The notes: generated by a model not told the origin, from the sequence alone. Numbered from the stretch's first letter, positions 9,131 through 19,731 are shown. The stretch is DNA of 64,000 bases from Bradyrhizobium genosp. SA-3 (GCF_004212635.1 NZ_PSRT01000025.1:1-64000), one strand, 5' to 3'. Made by a program: numbers and translations.

Positions 9131-9541
9131 GACACAATATCCTACGAGTTCGAATGAGCGGTTTCATGGGATCTATCCGAACGCGGACGACCAAACTAAC
9201 CGGGTGATCGCGGCTTTGGATAAAATCATCGAAGATTACGATAACTGTCTCGCTTCTTCGTGCGGCTCTGCTGGGCGCTCGCGCAGTGCTTTGCGTCTCA
9301 GCTCTTCCTCTTCATCAGCCTGCGCCAGGAGCGCCGACCATCGCATGTTCGCAAGCTTACATCGACTTATTCGATGAACGTCATCCTGCCGTAGCAGTTC
9401 AGGTTTTTAAGGTCGCGCACAATCGCGAATATGCCTGAATGACACAAGCGCCCAAATTTCGGTGGTCCGCCAAAGTCCGTGCCGATCTTAAGAATTCACG
9501 GTTGTGGCATTCGTATCAATGGAAGTGAACCGGAGGCGGTG
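9131..9541. promoter_or_regulatory. Divergent palB / ABC importer control region
   Basis: Non-coding span between the divergent transaminase and substrate-binding-protein genes. It is the obvious place for the LysR regulator to bind. No convincing sigma-70 pair or T-N11-A site could be fixed by eye. Confidence 0.4.
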
Positions 9542-11122
9542 ATGACCCGTATTGATCTGACGCGACGGCAAGCCATCGCAGGCGCCGTTGCCGCAAGCGT
9601 GTTAGCCAGCACAGGCGCCGGCGCTGCGGAGGGCGAGCCGAAGACATTGACGCGTCGGCGCCTTCGGGTCGGCATGTCCGGATTTCCGCGATCCTTCGAT
9701 CCAGCCATCGCGACCGATACTGCCATTCGCCGGATCATGCCGCAGCTTTTCGATACGCTGATCACCTTCGACCACGCCCACGACATGGCGCTCCGGCCCA
9801 GCTTGGCTGAGCGTTGGGAGCGGATCAATGCGCAGTCGTTGCGGCTGTTCTTGCGCAAGGGAGTGGCTTTCCATGACGGAACGCCTTTGACGGCCGAAGA
9901 TGTTGCCTTTAGCCTTGGTCCTGACCACCTGCTGGGACCCGGACGCAGCGGAATGTCCGAGGCGCTTCAGTCGCTTGATCGGCTCGAGAAGGTCGAAATT
10001 GTCGATCCTTATACCGTCATTGTGCATGCAAAGGGCGGTGACGCGCTCCTCGAGCAGCGTCTGGCCGCTTGGGGATCGGAGATCGTCAGCCAGCGCGCCT
10101 TCGTGGCGGCGGGCTCGTGGGAGCGCTGGACCACAGCCCCTGTCGGAAGCGGTCCCTACAAGCTGGTCGATCACAAGCTGGATATTCGTGTCTCGTTGAC
10201 CGCCCACGATGCGTATTGGGGCGGGCGGCCGCCGTTCGATGGCATCGAATACCGCATCATTCCCGAACTTTCCGCGCGCGTGAACGGCCTGCTCGCCAGC
10301 GAGCTCGACATTGCCACTGACATTCCGCCGGACCAGTTTGCGGGCATCCAGAAGCGTGCTGATCTCGAGGTCGTGGGTGGTGCCGTGCAGAATATCCGCT
10401 CGCTCGTCTTTGATCAGACCGATCCCCTTCTGAAGGATGCGCGTGTTCGCCGTGCGATGAGCCTTGCGCTCGACCGCAAGCTGATCGTGCGGAGCTTGTG
10501 GGAGGACCGGCTCCCGATTCCGAACGGTTACCAGTTGCCGAGCTACGGCGAAGGCTACATCCACGAGTTCCCCTCGCTTGCCTATGATCCGGGCAAAGCC
10601 AAGGAGCTGCTGGCCGAAGCGGGCTACAAGGGAGAGCAGATCACCTATCGTCTGCTCAACAACTACTACCCCAATCAGGTCTCTGGCGCGCAGACCATGA
10701 TCGAGATGTGGCGTGCGGTTGGCCTGAACGTCAAACTTCAGATGATGGAAAACTTCGCGCAAATTCAGCGCCAGCCGGTGCGTGCCATCTTTGATACGTC
10801 CAATACGGCCCTCTTTCTGGATCATCTCGGCCATCCCTGGCGTGAATACGGTCCGAGCGGCACCCTGCCAAAGTCAATTGGAATCTGGAGGAACGAGGAA
10901 TATTTCGCGCTCGGCGCAAAGCTCCAGGACACCGTCCAGGGCGAACAGCGCCGGCCGATCATCCGTCGCATGCTCGAGATCATCAACGAGATCGATCCGC
11001 CTTGCGTGATCCTGCACGTGTCGGGCCAGTTCTATGGCAAGCGTCGCGACGTGCCGTGGCTGCCGGGGCTAACGCTCGACCTCAATTTCGGCCCGTTCAA
11101 CAGAGCTCTGATCCGGACCTGA
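9542..11122 (+). CDS. Peptide/opine-type ABC substrate-binding protein (SBP_bac_5)
   Basis: A 526-residue periplasmic binding protein. The start at 9542 follows GGAGG; its N-terminus LTRRQAIAGAVAASVLAS is a twin-arginine-type signal ending near GAGAA. Family 5 signatures follow: FDTLITFD, PSLAERWE, RLFLRKGVAFHDGTPLTAEDV, GSGPYKL and DPGKAKELLAEAGY. It would capture a ligand for the importer encoded downstream. Family 5 proteins bind peptides, opines, nickel or other solutes. Divergence from palB suggests phosphonoalanine, a phosphonopeptide or a related amino acid derivative, which is inference. Confidence 0.85.
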   Translation: MTRIDLTRRQAIAGAVAASVLASTGAGAAEGEPKTLTRRRLRVGMSGFPRSFDPAIATDTAIRRIMPQLFDTLITFDHAHDMALRPSLAERWERINAQSLRLFLRKGVAFHDGTPLTAEDVAFSLGPDHLLGPGRSGMSEALQSLDRLEKVEIVDPYTVIVHAKGGDALLEQRLAAWGSEIVSQRAFVAAGSWERWTTAPVGSGPYKLVDHKLDIRVSLTAHDAYWGGRPPFDGIEYRIIPELSARVNGLLASELDIATDIPPDQFAGIQKRADLEVVGGAVQNIRSLVFDQTDPLLKDARVRRAMSLALDRKLIVRSLWEDRLPIPNGYQLPSYGEGYIHEFPSLAYDPGKAKELLAEAGYKGEQITYRLLNNYYPNQVSGAQTMIEMWRAVGLNVKLQMMENFAQIQRQPVRAIFDTSNTALFLDHLGHPWREYGPSGTLPKSIGIWRNEEYFALGAKLQDTVQGEQRRPIIRRMLEIINEIDPPCVILHVSGQFYGKRRDVPWLPGLTLDLNFGPFNRALIRT

Positions 11123-11127
11123 TCGCG

Positions 11128-11700
11128 ATGACGCACACCTTGAATCGACCATTGTGCGATAGCAATCCCCCCTTGGAGCTAGCCCTCGGCCAGAGGGTCT
11201 TGGCGATGACCTGGTTTGACGACAACCTTGCCGCTGGCGACCTCGCAATCCTGTTCAAAGTCTCGCGGACGATCCGACGGGAGCGCCGCGCCGCCTGGGA
11301 GGCGCGGACGCTGCGCCGCATTCATCAAAGCCTGGCTCCGAACTGCGCCGACGATCTGACAGCGCGCCGGCAAGTGACGGAGCGCCTCGAGATCGGATGC
11401 GAGGTCAAGACTGTTGGGGGTGCCCGGCCCATGTTTGAAAGCTGCACGAACATCGACCATTCCGAGGCACATGGTACGATCTCATTTGGAGAGCATTCGT
11501 GCTCCTTTGCAGACGTTGTCGATGCCAGCAGTTCCAGGCCCGCGCGCGCACCTGTCGCGCAATTGTCCCGCTGGGTAGGCACGCTTGCCGCTGATCGCCG
11601 AATGTCGGCGGAGTTGCCACCCGAGGATGCCGCTGTAGCATCGTTTCTCTCCTGCCGCGGCAAGGGCGGCGTTCCAACCGACCTGATGCGATCCCTATGA
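11128..11700 (+). CDS. Possible small gene inside the ABC operon
   Basis: A 190-codon frame starts 6 bases after the binding-protein stop and ends in an ATGA overlap with an upstream in-frame ATG of the next ATPase gene. That spacing suits an operon member. However, no family is recognised, the composition is rich in Arg, Ala and Ser, and no good ribosome-binding site is visible. The stretch could equally be decayed sequence. Confidence 0.3.
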   Translation: MTHTLNRPLCDSNPPLELALGQRVLAMTWFDDNLAAGDLAILFKVSRTIRRERRAAWEARTLRRIHQSLAPNCADDLTARRQVTERLEIGCEVKTVGGARPMFESCTNIDHSEAHGTISFGEHSCSFADVVDASSSRPARAPVAQLSRWVGTLAADRRMSAELPPEDAAVASFLSCRGKGGVPTDLMRSL

Positions 11701-11723
11701 CGCGGGAAGGGCAGGGACCTCGC

Positions 11724-12710
11724 ATGGAGGCGCTTCTTCAGATCGCAGGTTTGCGTGTGGCGTTCGACGGTGTGCCGACGCTGCGCGGAATCGATCTCAC
11801 TCTACGGCGTGGCGAGTCGCTGGGCATGGTCGGCGAAAGCGGCTGCGGCAAATCAGTGACATGGCTTGCTGCGCTCGGACTGTTGACGAAGCGCGCTAAA
11901 ATAACGGGCAGCGTACGCCTGGCCGGAGAGGAGCTGCTCCATGCGCCAGCCTCTCGCCTCGACAAGGTGCGCGGCGGGCAGATCGCCATGATCTTCCAGG
12001 ACCCGGCGAGCGCGCTTAATCCTGTGCGCACGGTGGGCGATCAGATCTCTGAAGCCCTGCGGCTCCATCGCGGCACGGACCGCCGCACGGCGCTTGCCGA
12101 AGCGCGACGTCTACTCGACCAGGTCGGCATCCCCGATGCAGCGCGCCGCCTGGGCGCCTATCCCCACGAATTATCCGGCGGGCAGAACCAGCGCGTCATG
12201 ATCGCCATGGCTCTTGCAGGGCAGCCCGACATCTTGATCGCTGACGAACCTACCACCGCCTTGGATGTCACTATTCAAGCGCAGATCCTTGAGCTTCTGC
12301 GGCAGATCCAGCGCGAGACAGGCATGGCGCTGGTCCTGATCTCGCATGATCTCGGCGTCGTCAGCGAGATCTGTGAACGCGTCATGGTCCTTTACGGGGG
12401 GCACATCGTCGAAGAATTGCCGGCCTACCGTCTTTTTGAGCATTCCGCTCATCCATATACGCGAGGGCTTATTGCAGCTCTTCCAAGTCTGGATGCGCCG
12501 CGGCAACGCCTCTTCGCCATTCCGGGTGTCGTGCCAAACGCAGCCGAATCTCCGCCAGGCTGTCCTTTCTCCCCTCGTTGCGATCGTCGGATCGGACGCT
12601 GCAGTGAATGGGCGATTGAGCTCGCCTCGCTCGATGGCGACATCAGACACAGGGCTGCCTGCTTGCATGTCACGAGCGAACCGCCCGCGGGCGAGGTCGT
12701 GGCTGCATGA
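11724..12710 (+). CDS. Dpp/Opp-type ABC ATPase (DppD-like)
   Basis: About 328 residues with Walker [10 protein letters not shown]-loop [11 protein letters not shown], signature LSGGQNQR, Walker [13 protein letters not shown] and the switch His in ISHDLGVV. The C-terminal oligopeptide-transporter extension with Cys-rich [12 protein letters not shown] is present. It supplies ATP hydrolysis for import. The ATG at 11724 is chosen because AGGGA precedes it; 11697 is an in-frame alternative. It overlaps the next ATPase gene by 4 bases (ATGA), indicating translational coupling. Confidence 0.9.
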   Translation: MEALLQIAGLRVAFDGVPTLRGIDLTLRRGESLGMVGESGCGKSVTWLAALGLLTKRAKITGSVRLAGEELLHAPASRLDKVRGGQIAMIFQDPASALNPVRTVGDQISEALRLHRGTDRRTALAEARRLLDQVGIPDAARRLGAYPHELSGGQNQRVMIAMALAGQPDILIADEPTTALDVTIQAQILELLRQIQRETGMALVLISHDLGVVSEICERVMVLYGGHIVEELPAYRLFEHSAHPYTRGLIAALPSLDAPRQRLFAIPGVVPNAAESPPGCPFSPRCDRRIGRCSEWAIELASLDGDIRHRAACLHVTSEPPAGEVVAA

Positions 12711-13705
12711 CCGCGAGTGCTCCGCCGATCCTCCAAGCCGATGGGCTTGTCCGCCGTTATCGCTTGCGACAGGGCCTTTTCCACCGTCCAGCGATGGTCC
12801 ACGCGGTCAATGGGCTCTCTCTGCGGCTGGCCCGCGGCGAAACGCTCGGACTGGTTGGCGAATCCGGCTGCGGTAAGTCCACTACGGGCCGGCTCCTGAT
12901 CGGCTTGGACCGGCCGGATGCCGGCACGGTGACCTTCGGCGGAGAAGCTTTGCCTGCTATGGGCGATATTCGATGGCGCCGGCTCAGGATGCGAATCCAA
13001 ATGGTGTTTCAGGATCCGCTAGCTGCGCTCGATCCGCGCCTGACGATCGGCGCCCAACTGGCTGAGCCGCTGGACATTCATCGGCTCGGCAGCAAGTCGA
13101 AACGAGAGGGGCGGGTCAATGCGCTACTCGCGGATGTGGGGCTCAGGACCGATCACCTCAGGCGCTATCCGCACGAGCTTTCAGGCGGCCAGCGCCAGCG
13201 TGCCGTCCTGGCTCGTGCACTTGCGACCGATCCAGATCTCATTGTCTGCGACGAGCCAGTATCGGCGCTCGACGTCTCGATCCAGGCGCAAGTGATCAAT
13301 CTTCTACGCGACCTGCAGGAGCGGCGGCACATGGCGATGATCTTCATCAGCCATGATTTGCGAGTAGTCCGGCTGATCAGCGATAGGATTGCTGTGATGT
13401 ATCTCGGCGCCATCGTCGAGGAAGGCGCCTGTGAGGCGGTTCTTCTGGATCCTTTGCATCCTTACTCGCGGGCGCTCGTTTCCGCGGTGCCCAGGCCGGG
13501 GAGACATCGGTCGCGCACGATCCTGCAAGGAGATCCGCCCGATCCGGCTGCGCGACCGGGCGGCTGCGCATTCCATCCTCGCTGCCCGGTAGCGCTTCCA
13601 CTTTGCGCGCGCTTTGCCCCAGAGCTCAGATCCGCTCCTGACGGGCGCCGCGTCGCCTGCCATCTGATCGGCGATCATGGTGGCGAACTCAACAAGGAGG
13701 CATGA
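12707..13705 (+). CDS. Dpp/Opp-type ABC ATPase (DppF-like)
   Basis: A 332-residue second ATPase: Walker [49 protein letters not shown] and a Cys-rich tail CAFHPRCPVALPLC. It pairs with the preceding ATPase as the usual heterodimer of peptide-type importers. Its start overlaps the previous stop and its end overlaps the permease start by 4 bases. Confidence 0.9.
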   Translation: MTASAPPILQADGLVRRYRLRQGLFHRPAMVHAVNGLSLRLARGETLGLVGESGCGKSTTGRLLIGLDRPDAGTVTFGGEALPAMGDIRWRRLRMRIQMVFQDPLAALDPRLTIGAQLAEPLDIHRLGSKSKREGRVNALLADVGLRTDHLRRYPHELSGGQRQRAVLARALATDPDLIVCDEPVSALDVSIQAQVINLLRDLQERRHMAMIFISHDLRVVRLISDRIAVMYLGAIVEEGACEAVLLDPLHPYSRALVSAVPRPGRHRSRTILQGDPPDPAARPGGCAFHPRCPVALPLCARFAPELRSAPDGRRVACHLIGDHGGELNKEA

Positions 13706-14637
13706 TGGCTCGCTTCATAGCGGTCCGCGTGGCGCGCGCGTTGCTGACCATCGGAGTTGTGGTCACATTCGCATTCGTGGTGCTGCGCGCCTCTGGCGAT
13801 CCCGCCCGCGCGTTGCTGTCGCCGGAAACCCCGGCGGAAGCGGTCGAGGCCTTCCGAAAGGGCTGGGGGCTCGATGCGCCGCTCTGGGAGCAATACGCCA
13901 GATACCTCTTTGCGGTCGTTCATGGAGATCTCGGCCAATCGATGCGTGATGGCCGTTCCGCGATCGCCGTCGTCGCCGAGCGCATTCCTGTCACGCTGAT
14001 GCTGACTGCGCCGGCGCTGATCCTCAATCTGTTGATCGGCATTCCGGCCGGCATCTACGCGGCTCTCAAACGAGATAGCATCGCGGATCGATTGGTGATG
14101 ATGGTCTCGGTCGTGGGCTTCACCGTGCCATCTTTCGTGCTTGGCCTCGTGTTCGTACTGGCTTTCGCAGTGGAGCTTCCCTGGTTGCCCTCGGGCGGCG
14201 CCGGCGGTTGGCAGCATTTGGTGCTGCCTGTCATCACGCTTGGTCTGGGCGGCGCGGCCGTTTTGGCGCGTTTCAGCCGCAGCGCCATGCTCGAGGTACT
14301 TGGGCAGCCCTATATTCGTGCCGCCAGCGCCAAGGGTGTGCCTTGGCCCCGCGTCGTGACCGGCCACGCTCTGCCGAACGCGGCAATAGCGGTGCTGACC
14401 ATCGTCGGCTTCATGGTTGGCAATCTCATCGCGGGAACGGTGCTCGTCGAAAGCGTTTTTTCGTGGCCAGGCATTGGCAGCCTCCTCGTCGTCTCAGTTG
14501 CGAGTCGTGATTTGGCTGTCGTCCAGTGCATCATGCTCGTCGTAGCCGCCGCCATGATTACCACCAATGTCACGATCGATCTGCTCTATGGCATGCTCGA
14601 TCCACGTTTGCGCGACTTGCGCTCTGGGAGGCGATAA
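13702..14637 (+). CDS. Dpp-type ABC permease (DppB-like)
   Basis: A 311-residue inner-membrane permease. Hydrophobic helices are evident at the N-terminus (LLTIGVVVTFAFVVLRASG) and through the middle. The family-typical N-terminal periplasmic loop holds GLDAPLWEQYARYL and GDLGQSM. The cytoplasmic EAA-like loop reads YIRAASAKGVPWPRVVTGHA. It forms the channel with the next permease. AAGGAGG precedes the ATG. Confidence 0.9.
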   Translation: MMARFIAVRVARALLTIGVVVTFAFVVLRASGDPARALLSPETPAEAVEAFRKGWGLDAPLWEQYARYLFAVVHGDLGQSMRDGRSAIAVVAERIPVTLMLTAPALILNLLIGIPAGIYAALKRDSIADRLVMMVSVVGFTVPSFVLGLVFVLAFAVELPWLPSGGAGGWQHLVLPVITLGLGGAAVLARFSRSAMLEVLGQPYIRAASAKGVPWPRVVTGHALPNAAIAVLTIVGFMVGNLIAGTVLVESVFSWPGIGSLLVVSVASRDLAVVQCIMLVVAAAMITTNVTIDLLYGMLDPRLRDLRSGRR

Positions 14638-15516
14638 TTGTCGAGCATTTCCGCAGAAAAAGTTCTGCCGTCTTCGAGGATGCGCAGGCTGTGGTGGTGG
14701 CGCGACCGCGCGATCGGAATAGCGGTTGTCTGGCTGGGCCTCATGCTTCTTGTCGCAATCTTTGCTGATCGCCTCGCCCCTTATGACTATGCAGCCCTCG
14801 ACCTTCATCATCGCCTTGCTGCACCTCTTGGCCTCGGCGGAACCATCGCGCATCCCTTCGGTTCGGATGAGCTCGGCCGGGACGTGCTGTCGCGCCTGGC
14901 TATATCGATCCGCATGAGCCTACTTATTGCCTTCGGGGCGACGTTGATCGGCGCCGTCCTTGGCATCACGCTTGGCATTTTGGCCGCTCACTTCCGCGGC
15001 TGGGTAGAGCAGGTCATCCTCGGTTGTGTTGATTTCCAGGCAAGCATGCCGTTTCTCGTTTTGGCACTCGCGGTGCTTGCCTTCTTCGGCAACTCTCTGC
15101 TCCTCTTCGTGGGGCTCATTGGTCTGCACGGATGGGAACGCTACGCCCGCGTCACCCGCGCGCTCGCGATGAGTTCCAACGAGCAAGCCTATGTGATCGC
15201 CGTACGCCAGCTTGGCGCAAGGCCATGGCGCGTCTACCTGCGTCACATCATGCCGAACATCGCGTCGACCTTGATCGTCACCATGACGCTCGCGTTTCCG
15301 GACATCATTCTGCTCGAGAGCGGTCTTAGCTTTCTTGGACTTGGAGTGCAGCCGCCGCTTACGTCGCTTGGCAATATGGTCGGCTACGGTCGTGACTATC
15401 TGACCCGTGCTCCCTGGATCCTTGTGTTCCCTTCGCTCGTCATCTCGCTCACGACTTTGTCAATTTCGCTCGTCGGCGATTGGCTGCGCGACCGGATCGA
15501 CAAGACATTATCGTGA
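14638..15516 (+). CDS. Dpp-type ABC permease (DppC-like)
   Basis: A 292-residue permease with the DppC pattern: an N-terminal helix, PYDY...HRLAAPLG, HPFGSDELGRDVLSRL, and an EAA-like loop YVIAVRQLGARPWRVYLRHI, then SFLGLGVQPP. The frame begins with TTG directly after the previous TAA; an ATG 42 bases on is an alternative start. It is the last gene of the importer operon. Confidence 0.88.
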   Translation: MSSISAEKVLPSSRMRRLWWWRDRAIGIAVVWLGLMLLVAIFADRLAPYDYAALDLHHRLAAPLGLGGTIAHPFGSDELGRDVLSRLAISIRMSLLIAFGATLIGAVLGITLGILAAHFRGWVEQVILGCVDFQASMPFLVLALAVLAFFGNSLLLFVGLIGLHGWERYARVTRALAMSSNEQAYVIAVRQLGARPWRVYLRHIMPNIASTLIVTMTLAFPDIILLESGLSFLGLGVQPPLTSLGNMVGYGRDYLTRAPWILVFPSLVISLTTLSISLVGDWLRDRIDKTLS

Positions 15517-16764
15517 GGCCTCCAGAACCCTGCTGTCGATCGGTCAGCTCCGCGACATCCTGCCTCTCGACTAGCTGCACCGATCCCGCGGCCGCCGCAT
15601 TCGAATAAAGAAGGGCGCTTCGTTGCCCGGAGCCAGCATCCGCAGGGAGGCCCGAGCGGCTGGGTTTGATGGACCAGCGGGGCATGTGAGCTATTGCTGG
15701 TCGAGACATCAAGCTGTGTGCCAGCGTCCGCGAGCGTGGCGATATCATCAATCGGCTGCATGAGCTAATCATGCGGTGACGTACACGCGCACCATCATCT
15801 TGGGCGTGAAGGCGAAACTTCAGAACAGGTCATCGTCTGCTGTCTTGCTACATGCGGGCTTGATGATGAGCTCAAGGATAATATCTGCAGCTGGCGCTGA
15901 GGCGCTCCGCGCGAGCATCACCTTTGGATTCCTGATCGTGAATCCGAGTCAATGGCGGAGCTTCTCTCTCTGGTCGCGAAACGAGAAAGAGGACACGGAA
16001 CGCGCTGGCCGCGGGATCGGGAAGTTGACCCGAGCCAGGACACTAGGCTTGTGGCGCGACTTACGATCGGTGCTCGTGGGCGTGAATTCATATCGGGTCT
16101 CGCGGGTGCATGTTTGACTGAGTCTACGCCGGAGTTTGGACCTGGCTACTCAACGACCAAAAGGTCGCGTTTGCCGAGCTGGCCGAGTACCTGCCTGCCT
16201 CAAGCTCATTACTGGCCGGAAGTCGGCTTGCAGAAAGAGTCGAGCTTTACGGACTTTCCGCCTGTTTTTGGTGAGCCGATTTCCGGTGACCGCCACCTAC
16301 GACGCTCACTCTGAGTCACCTGATCGACGATCGACTCTGCTTCAAGGTCGTTCCTTTGGCATTCAGCGCGACCGGCAGCAATAGAGCTCCAGACCAACCC
16401 CATAGTGCGGCCGCAACCTTAGTTCTGACCAAGCCACCCCGGCTTGGAGCGCAAACGCGACAGAGGCGGCAGAGTTTAGCTGCAAATGCAGTGTGCCCAC
16501 ATTCTATCCGCTGAGGTGCTGCATCACGAACATGCAGCAGGAGGAGCCAGAAAACTCCGCCAAGCTCTCGACGGAGCTTCTTGGGTCACTTTGGCATCGA
16601 CCCGCGATCGATGTTGCGCCGTTTTTTAGAGCCCGTCGCGTCTTACTTGGAATGCCATCATTAAATCAGAACGTCCCATCGCACGATTTGATGTCTGTCA
16701 CCGAAGGTTTGCGTGACGACGATACAGCCTCGCCCGCACAAGTTCTGACCAAGAGGATCGGGCA
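15517..16764. other. Intergenic, about 1.2 kb, no recognised gene
   Basis: Neither strand shows a recognisable family. Several overlapping frames of 60-120 codons on both strands look like shadows or decayed sequence. The right end holds the porin promoter and the ribosome-binding site AGAGGA. Confidence 0.4.
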
Positions 16765-18333
16765 ATGACATTCTCAAGATTTAGCTATCCACATCAAACG
16801 ATCAAACGGCTTGTACTGACCTCCGCGGCAAGCTTATTCGCGTTGGAAGCTGCACAAGCAGCCGATCTTCCCGCCAAGTCCAAAGCGATCGAGTACGTGA
16901 GGGTCTGCGCTATATATGGCGCCGGCTTCTACTACATTCCCGGCACGGACACGTGCATCAAGCTGGGTGGTTATCTGCGCGCGGACGTGGTGTTGAACAG
17001 CAACAGCGACTTTGACCCCGCAGCTAATGGTGTTGCGGGAGCTCGAAATCGCCTGAGCAATTCCTATACCTGGCGGTCGCGGGAGGGCTTGAGTATCGAC
17101 ACGCGCACTGCGACCGAGTACGGCGCGGTTCGCACCTTCTTCCAAGGCGTGTTCAGCTGGACCTCGGGTGGCTATATCGGTGCCGGTACAGGCGAGGGTG
17201 GAGGCGCAACCATCTATAACGCTGCTGTGTCCGGAGGACAGGGCAGTGGAGCGATCGCACAGGGATCGCTCGGCGTCTACTCCGCGTTTATCCAGTTCGC
17301 CGGCTTTACCGTGGGAAAGGCGGTCTCGCAGTTCTCCGCGCCTTGGACCAACTATCCGGCGAACGAATATGACGATCTACCCGGTGGCGGCGGCTGGGTC
17401 ACCGGCGTGAACCAGTTGACCTATACTGCCGACTTCGGCCAAGGCATCACAGCTTCGCTTTCGGCCCAGGATCAAGTCGTTTATGGTACAACCAACATCT
17501 GGAACGTGAGCGGCGCCACGGCTGCCGGCCTCGCGACGGGGGCCTACGGCACCAACGACATCGGCGCTTCGCGCTCGCCTGACCTTATCGCGATGGCCCG
17601 CATCGATCAGGCCTGGGGCCTCGTTCAGGCGTCACTTGCTGCGCATGATAACCATGCGGCCTATTACGGTGTTGACGAAACCACCGGCCATCCAGGCGAC
17701 AAATGGGGCTGGGCTGCTCAGTTGGCCTTATCACTCAAAAACATCCCGACCGGGATAGGTGACACAATCAACTTGTCCGCCGCGTATACGAATGGTGCGA
17801 CCCGCTACAACTTTAACGACCTCATGGCGACCACCTACGCGATGTACGGCAGTACGGGCCTGGCTAGCGGTTACCAGAGCGTCGGCCTGGCCGGTTTGTC
17901 CGACTCTGTGTTCGTTGCGGGCGCCGGTCAGGAGTTGACCACGACCTACGGCTTCCGTGGTGGCTACACCCATAACTGGGATCCACAGTGGAATACGGCC
18001 GTTTATGGCGCGTGGGCCGCCGTTTGGCATGGAAGCACTGCCAAGGGCTATATCTGCGGTGCGTTCGTTGCGGGACTTACGCTTTCGAGCGGCATGGCTG
18101 GCTGTAATCCCGATTTCAATTACGGGGTTGTTGGCCTCGTCACGCGCTGGACCCCGATCAAGAATCTGACCTTTACGGCCGATCTCGCTTACACCATGCT
18201 CGACCAAAAATACGCGAGCGGAAGCACGGTAACATTACCGCTGCTTTCGGGTGTGGCCAAACCAGCTGCGACCTACGCGTTAAAGGACCAGAACACGCTG
18301 ACACTGCTGCTCCGAGCTCAGCGCAACTGGTGA
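16765..18333 (+). CDS. Outer-membrane porin, Porin_2 family
   Basis: A 522-residue rhizobial porin. The signal peptide ends near AAQAADLPAKSK. The mature start has the Porin_2 hallmark VRVCAIYGAGFYYIPGTDTCIKLGGYLRADV, where two Cys flank the first strand. The protein ends in a beta-strand LTLLLRAQRNW, although Trp rather than Phe is last. It forms a trimeric general diffusion channel. A GC-rich hairpin follows the stop. Confidence 0.93.
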   Translation: MTFSRFSYPHQTIKRLVLTSAASLFALEAAQAADLPAKSKAIEYVRVCAIYGAGFYYIPGTDTCIKLGGYLRADVVLNSNSDFDPAANGVAGARNRLSNSYTWRSREGLSIDTRTATEYGAVRTFFQGVFSWTSGGYIGAGTGEGGGATIYNAAVSGGQGSGAIAQGSLGVYSAFIQFAGFTVGKAVSQFSAPWTNYPANEYDDLPGGGGWVTGVNQLTYTADFGQGITASLSAQDQVVYGTTNIWNVSGATAAGLATGAYGTNDIGASRSPDLIAMARIDQAWGLVQASLAAHDNHAAYYGVDETTGHPGDKWGWAAQLALSLKNIPTGIGDTINLSAAYTNGATRYNFNDLMATTYAMYGSTGLASGYQSVGLAGLSDSVFVAGAGQELTTTYGFRGGYTHNWDPQWNTAVYGAWAAVWHGSTAKGYICGAFVAGLTLSSGMAGCNPDFNYGVVGLVTRWTPIKNLTFTADLAYTMLDQKYASGSTVTLPLLSGVAKPAATYALKDQNTLTLLLRAQRNW

Positions 18334-18397
18334 GTCTCTGCCAAACCCCAACGATAAGGAGAAAAGAAAAGGCTCTATGGATCCACGTTAACCTCTA

Positions 18398-18431
18398 AGG
18401 AGGCCTTCGGCATGCCCGCTGAGGGCCTCCT
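18398..18431 (+). terminator. Hairpin after porin gene
   Basis: AGGAGGCC and GGCCTCCT form an 8-base-pair stem around an 18-base loop, about 65 bases after the porin stop. No T-run follows, so it may act as a Rho-type or mRNA-stabilising structure. Confidence 0.45.
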
Positions 18432-19225
18432 ACATTATGGGCAGCTTTTGGTCAGAGGGGGCACGCCGGTCCTTTTGCGCAGATAAAGGCCTCAATCTGA
18501 TCGGTGAGACACCGAACGCACTTGGGAGATCGAGTGCGCCAGTATATGGATTGCAGGCCCCACCTATTGAATGTTGATTGAAAACGGATCAGGGGGCGTA
18601 CTGGAACGAAACTCAAGGACTTAATTGGAGCGGCAATCCACTGGGCCCGCGGCCCGAGTGGGGATCGCCCGATTGCTATGCTCTCTCCGGTGGGAAGGCC
18701 GAGATCAGGATCCTCAAGGCACAAATTGAGGACACTGAGGTGGATCGGCTCATTCCTGTCACCGCGTGCTGGCGCATGGCCCAGCGCCGCCCATTCTCTG
18801 GAGGTTCAGTCCTGACGAAGATCAATGTTCGAGACATTCGCGATCTCCTGGGCGAAGTCGACCGCAAGCGACCTGCGGGCCTGAAGACGCATGTTTCACC
18901 AGCCGGCCTTTTTCCTTACCGGGCTTGTCAGTTTGACGAAGTCGTCATCAACAATGCCGCTCTGCATCCCAATAATTGCGGCATCGAAGAAGTCATCATC
19001 GGGCCCGCGTTGGGGTGACAGCAAACGATCGCAATGGAAGCCCTGTTGACCACGCATCGTATGCGTTTGACGATCAAACGGTCGGAGATCCCTTATGTTG
19101 CGGACTGAGCGGCTTGAGCTTCCCGGTCCGGGCGGCTTTGATCTGCAGTCTCCTGTCTTGCCGCACATGAAGGCGTTCGATCTATGCGCGATAAGAAGCA
19201 AACTCACTTTGCGACCGATTTACAG
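18432..19225. other. Intergenic, no recognised gene
   Basis: About 0.8 kb. A 146-codon frame (18578-19018) has no recognised family and no clear ribosome-binding site. Confidence 0.35.
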
Positions 19226-19576
19226 ATGAGTTTTCGATTTCGCCGTAGTTTTAAGACTATGCCGGGCGTCCACTTAAATCTAAGGGGCAGCGGAGCGTGC
19301 GTCTCGCTTGGCTCGCGCGGACTGCATTACACGTGCTCGCTTTATCGAGGAAGAGACGCCGCCCGACGACGCGACTGTCGTATACCAGACTTGGCGCTAC
19401 GTGAAGGGACCGGCGCTTCAACAACAATCGAGCTACCGATCTGCCTCTATGGTGAGATCGATCTTCGCTCGTGCAACGAAGTGAACGAGCGGATCCAGTG
19501 CTCGCGCGTTGAAGCAGCCGAGAGATTTGTCGCGTTCCCTCGCTGCAATGTCTGTTTGAGAATGCGATCCCGATAG
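19226..19576 (+). pseudogene. DUF4236-like fragment
   Basis: MSFRFRRSFKTMPGVHLNLR followed by SGACVSLGSRGLHYT is the characteristic start of DUF4236 proteins. After about 40 residues the similarity stops, and the next recognisable stretch (VVYQTW) appears in another frame. The gene has probably suffered a frameshift. Function of the family is unknown. Confidence 0.5.
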
Positions 19577-19731
19577 GCGCCTTGCACGGCGCTCCGATGC
19601 GGACGACAGCGCTGATCGTTCGTCGGACGGGAAACGCCCGCAGCGGCACCGGGGAATGTGCTGAAGCCGTGTCGATGCTTCCCGCGCAAGCCAGAAGCGA
19701 CTTCAGAACACTAAAGAACCCGGCAGGTTCC

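Noticed and set aside
9602..10834. 410-codon minus-strand frame opposite the substrate-binding protein gene
   Set aside because: It is a shadow of a strongly supported family 5 binding protein; the antisense translation has no domain pattern.
13675..14367. 230-codon minus-strand frame opposite the DppB-like permease
   Set aside because: Antisense shadow; very high Arg, His and Gln and no family resemblance.
15544..15565. GTCAGCTCCGCGACATCC after the importer operon as a tts box
   Set aside because: Only about 12 of 17 core positions match and no credible coding region lies downstream.
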